NCBI GenBank assembly: GCA_014529385.2
Contig: CM043967.1
Coordinates: forward strand, 8,090,501 to 8,154,500
From: Adiantum capillus-veneris
Taxonomy: Eukaryota > Streptophyta > Polypodiopsida > Polypodiales > Pteridaceae
Direction: 5' to 3'
Length of the DNA: 64,000 nt
Shown here: piece by piece, positions 36,768 to 47,655 of the stretch
How positions within the stretch are numbered: position 1 is the stretch's first letter
Layout of the letters: each line of letters starts with the position of its first letter
The notes under the pieces: generated by a model
Told to the model about the DNA's origin: nothing
Database searches by the model: none
The model's input: only the letters and a program-made list of their open reading frames with translations
Translations under genes and position numbers: made by a program

Positions 36768-39219
36768 ACCTCCCCAACGTGAAAAATTTGAGATGTCCTG
36801 ATCTCAAGAATGTGTTTGGGTAATCTTTTATGAGCGTTGGTTCGTCCTCCTAAGTTGAACCTTCTTCAGGGTAATCCTTCCATTTTACTAGATGCTCCGT
36901 GATAGTTCTGTTGCGCAACTTCCTTTCCCTTGTTTCAAGTACATAGTCAGGTTGGAGCTCGAGAACTCCTTGTGCTGGCATGACTATCTGATCTGAGTCC
37001 AGGAATTGATCAGGATTGGGAATATAGGGTTTGAGTAAGATGACATGGAATACATCATGAACCTTCAAGTTTGCATGTAGCTTTAGCTTGTAGGCTTGGT
37101 CACTTACAACCATAACGATCTGAAATGGCCACAATACCTTGGGCTTAGCTTCTTGTATTTGCCTAGCAATAAATTGCTTTTCTTAGGTCGGACTCGGAGA
37201 AAAACCTTATCTCCTTCCTTGAAAGTTCTATCTGTACGGTTCTTATCTGCATAGTGCTTCTGCCTATCTTGAGCTGCCTGAATGTCCTGGCGAATGGCTC
37301 TAGTCTGTGCTTCCATATCTTCTAGCATCTTTCTAGAGGCTTCTACTCTGATGGTTGGATCTAAAAAGTTTAGTGGTGCTAAACAGTCCTGTCCATAAAG
37401 AGCTTTGAAAGGTGACATTCCAATGCTTCTGTGTTCGGAAGAGTTATCAGCATATTCTACCAAAGGTAGATATTGTAACCACTTCTTTGGTTCTTGCGAA
37501 CAATAGGCTCTAAGAATGTCCTCAATGGCTTGATTAACTCTTTCAGTTTGCCCATCTGTTTGTGGATGGTATGCTGTACTGAAAGCTAATTGTAACCCAA
37601 TAGATTGGAAAAGAGAGGTCCAAAATTTTGATGTAAACTTGGCATCTCTATCACTGACAATACGCTTGGGTAGACCATGTAGCGTGAAAATATCCTTGAT
37701 GAATACCCGACTAATATCTGAAGCAGTAAAGGTTGTCTTTACGGGTATTAGATGAGCCACTTTTGTGAGCATGTCAACAACCACGAAAACAGAATCATAA
37801 CCTCCTGTAGAAGGTAACCCTGTAACAAAATCCATACTGATGCATTCCCACTTCATCTGGGGTATGTCAAGAGATTGAAGTTGCCCTGGTAATTTGATCC
37901 TTTCAGCCTTTATCCGTTGACAAGAAAGACATTGCCTCACATAGAGAAGTATCTCTCCTTTCATTCCAGACCAGAAATAACTCCTTCTGACGGCGTGAAG
38001 AATTTTAGCATAGCCTGGGTGTCCGGATGTAGGGCTATCGTGTGCTTCATATAGAATGGCCTTCTTTAAAGCTGGGTCTCTGGGTACACAGAGTCTATGT
38101 CTGTAGTAAAGACATCCTCCCATAAGAGAGTAATCTTTAGCTTCAGGCATCTTATTCTGCTGGACTAATGAAGCCATACGTTGGTACTCTGGATCTTCGA
38201 AGGATGCTTCTTTGATTCTATCCTAGATAGGGTTATTTGGAATAGAGATATCTCCGAGAAACGTTTTTCGGCTAAGACCATCTGCAACTGCGTTTTCCTT
38301 CCCTGGTCTATACTTTATGTCAAGGTCATATTCCTGTAATAGCTCTATCCATCGCCGTTGTCGCATATTGAGAATGGGTTGAGTAAAAATCCACTTTAAA
38401 CTCTTGTGGTCTGTAACCAACTGAAACTTGCGTCCAAGAAGATAATGTCTCCATAACTTCAATGCATCTATAACTGCTAAAAGTTCCAGATCATGAGTGG
38501 GATAATTCTTCTCATGATCCCTCAGCTGCAAAGTATACGCCACCGGTCTTCCTTGTTGAGTAAGAACTCCGCCTAGAGCAAACTTACTAGCATCTGTCGC
38601 TACTTCAAATTCTTTACTGAAGTCTGGAAGCTTTAAAATAGGAGCTAAGACCAAGAATTCTTTTAGCTTAGCAAAACTAGACTCATGCTCGGTCTTCCAA
38701 TCGATCCTCATTCCTTTCTTCAGGAGTTCCGTCAAAGGTGCAGCAATACGTGCATAATCCTTGACAGAAATCCTGTACCATCCCGTTATTCCTAGAAATC
38801 CCCTTACTTCGCTGACAGTGGATGGTTGAGGCCAGTCAACAATGTCCTTGACTTTGTCTGGGTCCACTGAAATCCCTTCAGCCGAAATGACAAATCCAAG
38901 ATAGTTGACCTTTGGTGAGCAAAAAGTGCACTTGCTCTCTTTAGCGTAAATCTGGTGTTCTCGAAGGAGATCAAGTACTTTGCGAACATGTTCCTTGTGA
39001 TCTGCTTCATTCTTAGAATATACTAGAATGTCATCAAAGAAAACCAAGACAAAATCATCGAGGTAAGGTCTAAAAATATCCTGCATAAGTCGATTGAAGC
39101 TTGCAGGAGCATTTGTTAGACCAAAAGACATTACTGTGAATTCGTAGTGTCCATACCTAGTGTTGAAAGCCGTCTTTGGAATATCTGATTCCTTGATCCT
39201 GATTTGGTAATATCCTGAT
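36768..39219 (-). pseudogene. Second chromovirus pol, 5'-truncated
   Basis: RT (from the M-S-F-G-L-T-N-A-P motif), RNase H, integrase and C-terminus of a second copy, ~95% or more identical by eye to 28,887-31,300. Breaks: TGG to TAG at 38,222-38,224 (N-P-I-W), a 1-nt loss near 37,132 in C-G-P-F-E-I, and another TGG to TAG near the C-terminus (36,856 region; E-E-D-A-T-W becomes E-E-G-S-T-stop). Its RNase H keeps consensus residues that differ in the complete copy. It stops at 39,219 in RT. Confidence 0.9.
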
Positions 39220-39235
39220 TTGGTAATATTCCATG
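39196..39235. other. Deletion junction with a short duplicated filler
   Basis: TCCTGATTTGGTAATAT occurs twice in succession before TCCATGTTCAC, where the plus-strand RNase H resumes. The complete chromovirus copy has it once (about 31,298). A 17-bp templated duplication at the break is the kind of scar left by end-joining repair. Confidence 0.8.
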
Positions 39236-39753
39236 TTCACATTGATGCCTCTACATATGCGATTGGGAGTATTCTAGCTCAACCTGGAGACGGAACAATA
39301 GATTTCCCAATTTGTTATGCAAGCCGACAACTAAATAGTGCAAAAAAGAACTACACCACCACTAAAAGAGAGGAATTAGGAATGATATATGTTGTAAAGA
39401 AATTTAGGCATTATCTGCTTGCAAACAAATTTGTGTTCTTCACCGATCATCAAGCTCTTTTGTATCTAGTAAATAAACCATGCAATACTAGGAGAATTGT
39501 ACGCTGGTTTATTATATTGCTAGAGTTTGACTTCACAGTGGTAGTAAAAAAAGGTAAAACTCATCTACGAGCGGATCATCTTTCAAGACTGCAAAACGGG
39601 GAAGCTCCTGAAGGAGTAGATGATGACATACCTGACGCTTATCTTTTCAATATTGAAATGATACCCAAATGGTCTCAGAAAATTGTTAACATTCTTTCCT
39701 TTGGAGGTAGATTTGATAACAAGGGAGAGGGATCCAAACAACAAACATTTTGA
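39220..39753 (+). pseudogene. RNase H of element B
   Basis: Resumption of the outer element: [36 protein letters not shown], and R-A-D-H-L-S-R, the four acidic positions of Gypsy RNase H. Open for 177 codons. RT, which should precede it, is absent. Confidence 0.85.
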
Positions 39754-39771
39754 CAAACAAAAAACTTTCAA

Positions 39772-41348
39772 TTGATTGCAGGACGACTTTACCATCTAGG
39801 CTCAGACCAAATTCTACGATTATGTATAAATTCAGAGGAATTCGAGTGTTATCTCGAGGAAGCACATATCCAAGACTGCGCATTTCATTGTTCAACAATG
39901 AAAACACACCAAAGATTGAAACACTTAGGAGTTTATTGGCCAACTATGTATGCTGACACACATGCTTATGTTAACAATTGTACTATATGTAGTATCAAAC
40001 GACCGGTGGATCATGCGACATTGTTTCAGGTAACCATTGCACCTGCATGGAGTCAATATATCATTGATTTCTTAACAACAAGAAATTTTTTTGAAAACAT
40101 AACAAAAGCGCCACAAAGGGCTATAGAGTTGGAAGGTCGAGACTTTAATTTAATTGAAAATCAACTCTACAAGCAAGGAAAAAACAATCAACTTAGAATC
40201 TGTGCAAGTGAAAGTGAATACCTGCTGATTCTAGAACACGCACATGGAGGAATAAGTGGAGGCCATTTTCAGGCGATAAGATGGTAAAAATTGTCTTAAC
40301 TGCAAGGATATGGTGGCCTACATTGCACATGGATGCTGAGAAATTTGTAAAGCGTTGTGACGCATGTCAGCGCACTAAAGTGCTGATAAAGAGAGATGAG
40401 ATGCCACTACGGCCAATGATGGAAGCACGGGCATTTGAAAAATGGGAAATTGATTTTGTGGGGCCTATTTCACCCCCTACCTATCGCACCCATACCCAAT
40501 ATATCATTGTGGCTATGGACTATCTCACAAAATGGGCTGAAGCCAAAGGAAACACAAAAGCAGATGCAAGGACCACTGCAAAATTTTTGTATGAGAATGT
40601 CTTTGTATGATACGGATTACCAATAGATATTGTCAGTGATCGAGGAACACATTTTCTTAATGAAGTTATTGAATACCTGCTAGAAGAATTCATGGTCATA
40701 CATAAAAAATCTGCTCCATATCATCCACAAGCAAATGGACAAGCCGAGGCCACAAATAAAACCCTATGCACTGTTTTGACTAGAATTGTATCAGAATCAA
40801 ATGCAAACCGGGATTAACAATTACACTCAACACTATGGGCATACAGGGTAGCTTATAAAACATCAATCAGAACAACACCGTATAACATGGTATTTGGTCT
40901 AAACGCCATATTACCCATTGAGTTTTTAATTCCAACTCTACGAGTGGCAAAATGCTTAGAATGGACAAGCCATGAACTCTCTTCAAGAATAGATGATCTT
41001 GAAAAGTTAGACGAACTTCAACTAAGAGCTGCAGCTTTGATCTATGCTCAGAAGAGAAGACAAAAGGAGGTTTTTGACAAGTGTGTGCGCACGAAAGATT
41101 TCAAAACAGGTGATTATGTACTTGTTTACACTTTGAAGCAACATGCCAAGAAACTTAAAAAGCGAGGGATAGGACCCTTTATGATTAGTGACTTATCACA
41201 AAGCGGAGCTGTCAAACTTGCGACATTGGAAGGAGGAGAAATGCCAAATTGGATTAGTGGGTGTCGGTTAAAAAAGTATCATTTACCACTAACACAGGAT
41301 ATGCTTCAACAAATCCATCAAGAAAAACAACGGACGAAGGAGAAATAG
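39772..41348 (+). pseudogene. Integrase of element B with two H2C2 modules
   Basis: First H2C2-like module at about 39,780-40,005 (E-E-A-H...H-C-S...C-T-I-C), second at about 40,140-40,375 (L-E-H-A-H-G-G-I-S-G-G-H-F...C-D-A-C-Q), a duplication of the zinc-binding unit. Core: D in W-E-I-D-F-V-G-P (40,452), D in V-S-D-R-G-T-H-F (40,638), E in N-G-Q-A-E-A (40,746), giving D,D-35-E. C-terminal part M-V-F-G-L-N-A-I-L-P-I-E-F to K-K-Y-H-L-P-L follows. Stops: TGA 40,608, TAA 40,815, and a frameshift near 40,285. All three catalytic residues survive, unlike remnant A. Confidence 0.85.
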
Positions 41349-41933
41349 AGGGTACGAGACGAAGCATAAGCAGAAGCAAAAGAACACATTGCAAAAAGAA
41401 GGCTTCTATGACAACAACAACAAATTGGATCACCCTTGCGAATAAATGCTATTTGCTTAATGAATTTTAATGAAGATACAATGGAACCAATAATTGCAGT
41501 CAAAGTGGGTAGCAATCAATTTGAATCGACGGCATTGCTTGATTCTGGAGCTCAAGCAAATTTGATTTCTTGCAAACTATATAGTCAGCTAAAGCTTGAA
41601 GAACAACTCCATCCTACTCAACAAGAGCTAGAAAGCAGTACATCACATTCATTAAGCACGTTGGGCTGGACGATATTGCATGTCCAAATACATCAAAATG
41701 TTTATCCCCACAAGTTTTATGTGGTTGAGGATGCAAGCACACTACATCCGTTATTGGGACAACCATGGCAGACAGAGTATGATGTGCAGATAGATTGGAG
41801 TTCGAATACGGTCAAAATTCAACAAGAACAAGAACACCAGGTGGTAGCCTTTGCTCAGACAACATGGAAGAACCCAATAAGGGTACCACAATCACTTGAT
41901 AAAAAGCAAAAAAGATGGGTGCCACTTAAGTAG
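41349..41933 (+). pseudogene. Second retropepsin-like domain, in frame behind integrase
   Basis: The integrase frame continues past TAG 41,346, TAA and TGA stops through a K/E/A-rich linker and a Gln run (CAA)4 into 165 open codons (from ~41,436): V-K-V-G-S-N-Q, then A-L-L-D-S-G-A-Q-A-N-L-I-S (catalytic-type D-S-G), a flap-like stretch, and L-H-P-L-L-G-Q-P-W followed by V-Q-I-D-W, the usual end of a retropepsin fold. A protease in the normal place exists too (24.4-24.9 kb). Same arrangement in remnant A (17,736). Distance from integrase end to D-S-G is ~65 codons. Confidence 0.75.
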
Positions 41934-43593
41934 CAAAAGACACCTAAGAAGGATAAACAGGACACCGCCCACCACATTCAATCAAAAAAGGAGATACCAC
42001 AGGCGACAAGGAATAAATCAAGGTAAAAAATAAGCAAACAATAGGTAGGGGTACGGAAAGATGGAAGTGCACGAGTATACACACCACAAGGCAGAGCAGA
42101 TAACCTCAACACAACAATGTCAAACAAACAGCGAATAGGGTCATAAAACAGATGTGGATACCAAAAACATGCTCAATAGCCAACAACATGAGACACACTT
42201 TTGGATCCCCAAAGTGATGCTATAGGAACTCTGTTCAGTACAAGAAAAACCAGCAGCAGCCAGACAAATGACATCAGCAAATCGATCTGTGTGGATGCCA
42301 ATCAAAAGAACAACAATAACGACCAAAAAAGAGGCCATAAACCTACAAACGTCTCCAAAACAAAGATGCAAATGGCAAGCAAAAGAGAAAAAGATTATGG
42401 CCACATTGGACACAACACTCTTCTCCACCGAGACCACAACGGCCATATCTACAGTAGCGGCAAACCAGGGCACCTTCGCAAAGAAGAGGGTCAAACAAAG
42501 AGCGGTAGAATTACAACTTTTAATTGCAAAGAAAATCTGCCAACCAAACCAAGAACAAATAGGAAACCTCAACGTCGAATGCCAATAAGCATCTTGCTTA
42601 TACCCTCCTCTCGCACTGCATTAATTTTACCATGCATTGACTGAGTATGCATCAGGTAGGGCCACGTTACAAGGTTGTGCATTAGCCATGTTACTATTCA
42701 CTTGTGAGAGGGAGCTCTAGCCACCTAGAGTGCATAGGACTTCCAGCAGCCCCGCCGATACGCCGTGCATGGTCATCCGACAGCTCAGCACCTTATGCTC
42801 TTCATGTATATGTGATGTTTTGTCGGCAAGACTAGCATAGAACTCCAACGGGATTTACAAGGAAGAGGCCGGTAAGCATAGGTAGACTCCTAACGACTAA
42901 CCCAATACCAACAAGACTTCATAGGAGGTTTACCCTAGCCTAGGAGACCAATCTTGGATGCTCAAAGGAGGCAAGAATGCAACGGAAAAAACCATAACAT
43001 CTCAAGCCCTGCAAGAGGCCACAAAGAGGAAAATCCGGCAAAAGTGACCCGAATGATACCAAAACTCATGGGTAGGAGCTTCTTGACAACCTCTACAAGG
43101 CTACATGGGCCACATGGCCAAAAGGCAACCCAAAGTAGGCCTAAGCTTCAAAAACGGCATCAGAAACGCAAAGCATCACTTGGCCCTCACAGCCAAGCGG
43201 GACGTCCGTTTGCCACCAAACTTCACGAGCGGCTTACCAATGCCTTCAACAACCAAGTCCTTTGGTGGTAGACCACTACAAATCATCGGAGGCATACAAA
43301 CGCAATCATGGGTGCTTCCAGAGCGATAAATTGCCAAATGAAGCTCAAGTAAAGCCAAAGCCAACAAGAATCACATGGCGAGGTTCCCCAAGGGTTTATG
43401 AAGCTATGTTGGTCATCATCTAGAAATTTCATCGTGGAAAAGAGCTCCAAGAGTCAGAAATCACCTTTGAGGCTCCGAAAGCCAAGAAGGGAGTTTCTAA
43501 CTAACCATTTGCTTTTTAAATTGAAATAAAGCACAAAGGGACTTAAGGAGGTTATATATGCACATCGAATTAGGACTTGTTCAAAAAAAATGC
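41934..43593. other. Non-coding stretch after the second protease
   Basis: About 1.66 kb, with reading frames to 147 codons that lack domain signatures and overlap on both strands. It may include the untranslated 3' part or a decayed LTR of element B, but nothing matches the LTR at 18,166-19,033. Confidence 0.5.
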
Positions 43594-43729
43594 ACCATGG
43601 TGATGATCCACAGGCTATGCCCTATCATACTGACAAGTTTCATGCAATTCTAAGCAAAAATACCATGGTGATGATCCACAGGCTATGCCCTATCATACTG
43701 ACAAGTTTCATGCAATTCTGAGCAAAAAT
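43594..43729. repeat. 68-bp tandem duplication
   Basis: ACCATGGTGATGATCCACAG... at 43,594-43,661 is repeated at 43,662-43,729 with one visible difference (CTAAGC versus CTGAGC). It directly precedes a decayed palindrome. Confidence 0.93.
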
Positions 43730-43749
43730 ACATCCTACACGTAGTATGT
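43730..43749. repeat. Decayed palindrome, ORF-X leader, site 1
   Basis: ACATCCTACACGTAGTATGT, arms of the CCTAC/GTAGG family with two mismatches. Confidence 0.75.
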
Positions 43750-44002
43750 CTCCAGAGTCATATTGACCTGCTGAGCAAAGTTTGACATCATAAATGGGAC
43801 CAACATGCTACAAGAAGCCTACATATCAATTTTCAAGTCATTTGGACAACACTCGCTCATCATTACAGGACATCCTACTCATTTGTGCATCAAAAGCCTA
43901 AAATAGTCCAAAATTTCACTTTTTGGTGTCTAATTCAAAATCCCGCACATAGCTGTGATGCACAGGTCATATCATGACAAGTTTCAAGAAATTCTAAGGA
44001 AA

Positions 44003-44028
44003 AAGACATCCTACGTGTAGGATGTCTT
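44003..44028. repeat. Palindrome, ORF-X leader, site 2
   Basis: Arms AAGACATCCTAC and GTAGGATGTCTT, perfectly complementary, around central GT. A half-site (GACATCCTACT) lies at about 43,868. Confidence 0.95.
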
Positions 44029-44251
44029 CAGGATTATTTTTAAGGACAAATCCTAATGTTTTCACTTGAAGGGAATCCTTAGTCCCTCTTGAGCTCATGT
44101 TTCAATTTTCAAGTCAATTGGATAGTTAAAACTCAGTTTATCAACTAATCTATAAAGAACGCTAACTTTGGACTACTGAGTGAAGCAGGATCTATGGCAG
44201 CCGCTAAGTCGCCAACAAAGAAGAAAAGAATGACCAACAAAGATCACCTAG

Positions 44252-46049
44252 ATGAAGTGGAGCCATTTTGTAATACCATCAGGAACCATAAATCCCACTA
44301 CCACTTGGTTACAAAGCAATTTACTGGAAGCAAATGACCTCAGGATATACCAAGGCCTGTTCAAGGACCTAGAAGGCAAGACCATAGAGCTTCCAATAAT
44401 ACCACAGGAACTCAATGAGTTCACGAGAAAGCCAGAAATAGTGTCTATCTTGGAAAAGCTGGACTTACACAACTATTTTGAGGCTTTGCCAATAGGAATT
44501 GACATTCAGAGAGTCTGGGAATTCATCACCACAATCAAGGAAAATGGCATAGCCAAGGTGACAGATCTGCAAGGAAAGAACAGAGTGATTGTCATCATGC
44601 CAGAGGTGGTCGCAAATGCCTTAAACCTCTCTAATGCAGGAGACAATGTCAGCAAGAGGCGAGAAGAGGTGAAGGTATACAAGGAAACCAAAAACAACTA
44701 CACCTTCGAGGATATTTCAGATCCAATGGTGGCAACCATGTGCCAACTTTACAACCAATATTTCCATGTTTACACAAAGAGACCTCAAAAGTACATTGTG
44801 CCACCTACAGCAATTGGAACAACATTCACATGGGCAATGAAGACAAGCAACCAAGAAGAGATAGATTATGCATCATACTTGCAGTACAACATTGTGAGGA
44901 TGGGAACCCAGAACCCTACATATATTGCAGCAGGGGAGGTGCCCACAAAGGTGATATATGAAGCTCTACATGCTAGGGGCCAGTGGCCTCTTCCACCATC
45001 ACAGATTGATTGGTTGAAGCTGATAGAGGACAAGGAAGAGGAGAAACCTACAGCTCCCAGGGTAACCACCGGACTGAAGAGAAGACTAGAGACAGTAGAA
45101 GAAGAGCCAACACAGCCAAAGAAAGGAAAGAAATCTACTACTCAGATACCAGCAAAAGAGACCAAATCCCAGAAGGCTGCTCGGCTAGAGAGGTTGATGG
45201 AGAGTTTCACAGCCCAACGGATGCTTAAAGGAGATCTAAACAAATTATGGAAGCCCTCACTTGAGGCCATGTCTGGATCTTCTCGAAGGACGAATAGGGA
45301 TTACTTCAAAGATTACATAAAGAATTTTGAGATCCTAGATGCGGCGCGGCTGAGAACATTCTAGTCATACCTTTTACTGAAGAAGAGGTTGATGATGTGA
45401 GGCGAAAGCTGCTAGAAGAGCAGGAGGCTGAAGAGCGAGAAAGGAAAAAAAAAGCTGACCGAGACTTCAAAAAGAAGCCATCAATCCTGCCATCAATCCG
45501 CGAGTCAAGTCCTGCACCATCACCACCTCCTCCTAGTCCTTCTCAACCTCGACAAATTGAGAAGTTAAATAAATCAGAGGAACAACAAGACTCCAAGTGC
45601 CGCTGTACAATGAAGATGTCACCAAACCAGAAGGGGTTAAACTCATTGTAGACTCTCAACCAAGATGGAGGAAGGCATGGCTCACTAAATACCCATAGTA
45701 TTTAGTACATTTGGTAGAGGCGCCTAAAATTATCAGAGACGACCTCAGATTTTTCCCTCTACCAAGGATGCGGACATGGAAGGAGCATGAATTGCTAAAG
45801 AGAAGCCACCCCACGTGGCTCAACTACCCGAAGCTGCCAGGCTTGAAGGCAGTTGAGAGAATGAGTGAGCATTACATGCTGAAAACCCTAACGGGTGCCA
45901 TTAAATTGTTCACTGGCTCGCCTAACCTCTCTTGCATTATGCTCAAGAAGATATGTGAAACACTTTTGGCAGTCTTTGAGGTCTTCAAACCTGGACAAGC
46001 CACATACAACATATTCTTCTTCCAAGATACTTATAGATTTTTCTTATGA
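44252..46049 (+). pseudogene. ORF-X, extra ORF of the Gypsy family (~600 codons, broken)
   Basis: 370 open codons (44,252-45,364), then by a single frameshift near 45,350 a coiled-coil-like E/R/K region with a proline-rich tail (45,365-45,650), then by another shift ~145 codons to 46,049 with one TAG at about 45,701. Visible: V-W-E-F-I-T-T-I-K-E-N-G, L-Q-G-K-N-R-V, P-E-V-V-A-N-A-L-N-L, and a basic patch K-K-G-K-K. It aligns loosely with 54,715-55,182. I do not recognise the family; it faintly recalls the N-terminal domain of plant transposon/Athila-associated proteins. It may be an env-position ORF of element B or an ORF upstream of gag in another copy, since at 54.7 kb a relative precedes gag. 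Confidence 0.55.
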
Positions 46050-46969
46050 ACTGTCTACTCAACCTTCCCATGTTTTGGGTTTATTGTAATCTTTTAGGAA
46101 CCTTTTTGGAATTTTTTAATCCAGAGAAGCAATGAAAACTATGAATCCAAACGACGAAATGCCATACCATGAAGATCTCCCAAAAAAGTTTGGAAGCAAA
46201 ATGAAGACATCGAATTTTGTCCTAAATGTGATTGATGAAGGTAAACTTGTCGTTTCTAGAGCATAAGAAGTCCAAACACGGAAATTGAAGATGCATAGCG
46301 AATCTAAGGTATGTGAGGAATGATGGGATCAAAAACAAAGATAGGAATCCATGTGTAAGGTCTCTACTTTCGAATTTCACACAAGTTCTATTATGCAGTT
46401 GAATTTTCTTTAACCATCACTCATTATTTGAGATATTCAAGTTCAAATTATGAATAGTAGGTTGAGAAAACCTAGAATTTAAAATTTACGCTACAAAATT
46501 CTGACATGTTTAGCTATATGAATCACTAACTAACTTATTGCAAGACTTAGTTACTGATTGTAGAATTTTCTTTTACTACTGTAAAGTTATATAAGACTGT
46601 AAAGTTTAACTTAAAAATATAAAGTAAATTATCCTTAAAGAAATAAAGAAAATAATTATAAAGACAAAAGAATACACAGGGATGACAAATGAAGGCACAT
46701 GGGCTCACTTGGACTCACATAGGAGGGGACAAAGTGGGACACACTGTCACATGAAAAAGGAGAGGCTACTCTTGACTAATCTTAATGAGGGGGGGCCTGT
46801 GTGGCCTTATCTTTTGATGATAATGACAAAGTGGTCAAGCTCATGGGTACAACAAGGGTACCAAAAATGCGGGTATGATTTTTGGGAAAAAAAATATAAA
46901 AATATATATATATATTTTTTAAAAAAATTATTTTTTTTTGAAAAAAAAGTTGGATGTTTTCTTTTCTGC
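46050..46969. other. AT-rich non-coding DNA
   Basis: No gene seen. It becomes strongly A/T-rich (46,885-46,955) just before a TATA box, as in an LTR U3 region. Confidence 0.5.
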
Positions 46970-46977
46970 TATAAATA
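46970..46977 (+). promoter_or_regulatory. TATA box of an LTR-like promoter
   Basis: TATAAATA preceded by A/T tracts and followed by leader-like sequence (GCATCCATGCTCACAC) and GT-rich repeats. ATG of the LTR exon is about 1.14 kb downstream. Confidence 0.5.
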
Positions 46978-47144
46978 GAGCATCCATGCTCACACTTTAG
47001 ACATAGAGATTGCCTCTATAGTGCTCACGAAGTGCTGCCACTTCTCTTAGAGAGAAAGCGTCCACAAACCACTAAGAGAGCAAAAACTCTAGTGGACTAA
47101 TAAGGTGCGTATTAATCAAGCATTCAATTAAATTTAGGAATGAT

Positions 47145-47655
47145 GTATGTGTGCTATCTCTTACTCTAATCCGTCTAATAGATTAGTAAGATTCAATTAG
47201 CTATGTGTGTGTGTGCTATCTCTTACTCTAATCTCTCTAATAGATTAGTAAGATTCAATTAGCTATGTGTGTGTGTGTGCTATCTCTTACTCTAATCTCT
47301 CTAATAGATTAGTAAGATTCAATTAGCTATGTGTGTGTGTGTGTGCTATCTATTACTCTAATCTCTACTGGATTAGTAAGATTCAATTAGCTTTAAGAAG
47401 GATATGTGTGTGTGTGTGTGTGTGTGTGCTATCTTTTACTCTAATCTCTCTAATAGATTGGTGAGATTCAATTAGCTTTAGAAAAGGATGTGTGTGTGTT
47501 CTCTTTTACTCTAATCTTTCTAATGGATAGTACGATTCAATTAACTTTAGAAAAGATGTGTGTGTTCTCTTTTACTCTAATCTTTCTAATGGATAGTACG
47601 ATTCAATTAACTTTAGAAAAGATGTGTGTGTATGTTTTCTCTTACTCTAATCTCT
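47145..47655. repeat. Tandem repeats with GT microsatellite cores
   Basis: About eight units of 62-83 bp (unit anchors CTATCTC at 47,154, 47,216, 47,280, 47,346, 47,429, then variants at ~47,500, 47,565, 47,635). Each has a (GT)n of growing length, then ACTCTAATCTCT, TAGATTAGTAAGATTCAATTAGC. Spacing differences come from the (GT)n length. Confidence 0.93.

Larger units (their letters stand above)
26152..39219 (-). mobile_element. Nested chromodomain Gypsy, LTR-internal-LTR-partial internal
   Basis: Minus-strand element group inserted in element B. From left: LTR1 (26,152-28,855), complete internal region (28,856-33,981), LTR2 (33,982-36,767), then a second internal region whose 3' pol end abuts LTR2 and which stops inside RT at 39,219. 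LTR2 is therefore 5' LTR of the left copy and 3' LTR of the right copy. The right copy's own 5' LTR, gag and part of RT are missing, together with most of the host RT. Bases flanking LTR1-LTR2 do not form a target duplication (CATAT versus ACCTC), which argues against a simple insertion of the left copy. Confidence 0.9.
18166..46049 (+). mobile_element. Element B: large plus-strand Gypsy, split by a nested element
   Basis: Outer element read as LTR (18,166), PBS, leader, gag (20.67-23.3 kb), PR (24.4-24.9 kb), RT start (to 26,151), interruption 26,152-39,219, then RNase H, two H2C2 modules, integrase, second protease (to 41,933), a long non-coding stretch, and ORF-X (to 46,049). Most of RT is missing at the interruption. 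Whether 42-46 kb belongs to the same element is uncertain because no 3' LTR was found; it may be the head of another copy. All coding parts carry stops or frameshifts. Confidence 0.6.

Noticed and set aside
42141-43367. Frames of 60-147 codons on both strands after the second protease
   Set aside because: No motif, heavy overlap on opposite strands, atypical composition; left as non-coding.
18166-43593. A matching 3' LTR for element B downstream of its second protease
   Set aside because: I compared 41.9-43.6 kb and 46-49 kb by eye with 18,166-19,033 and saw no convincing match; not annotated.
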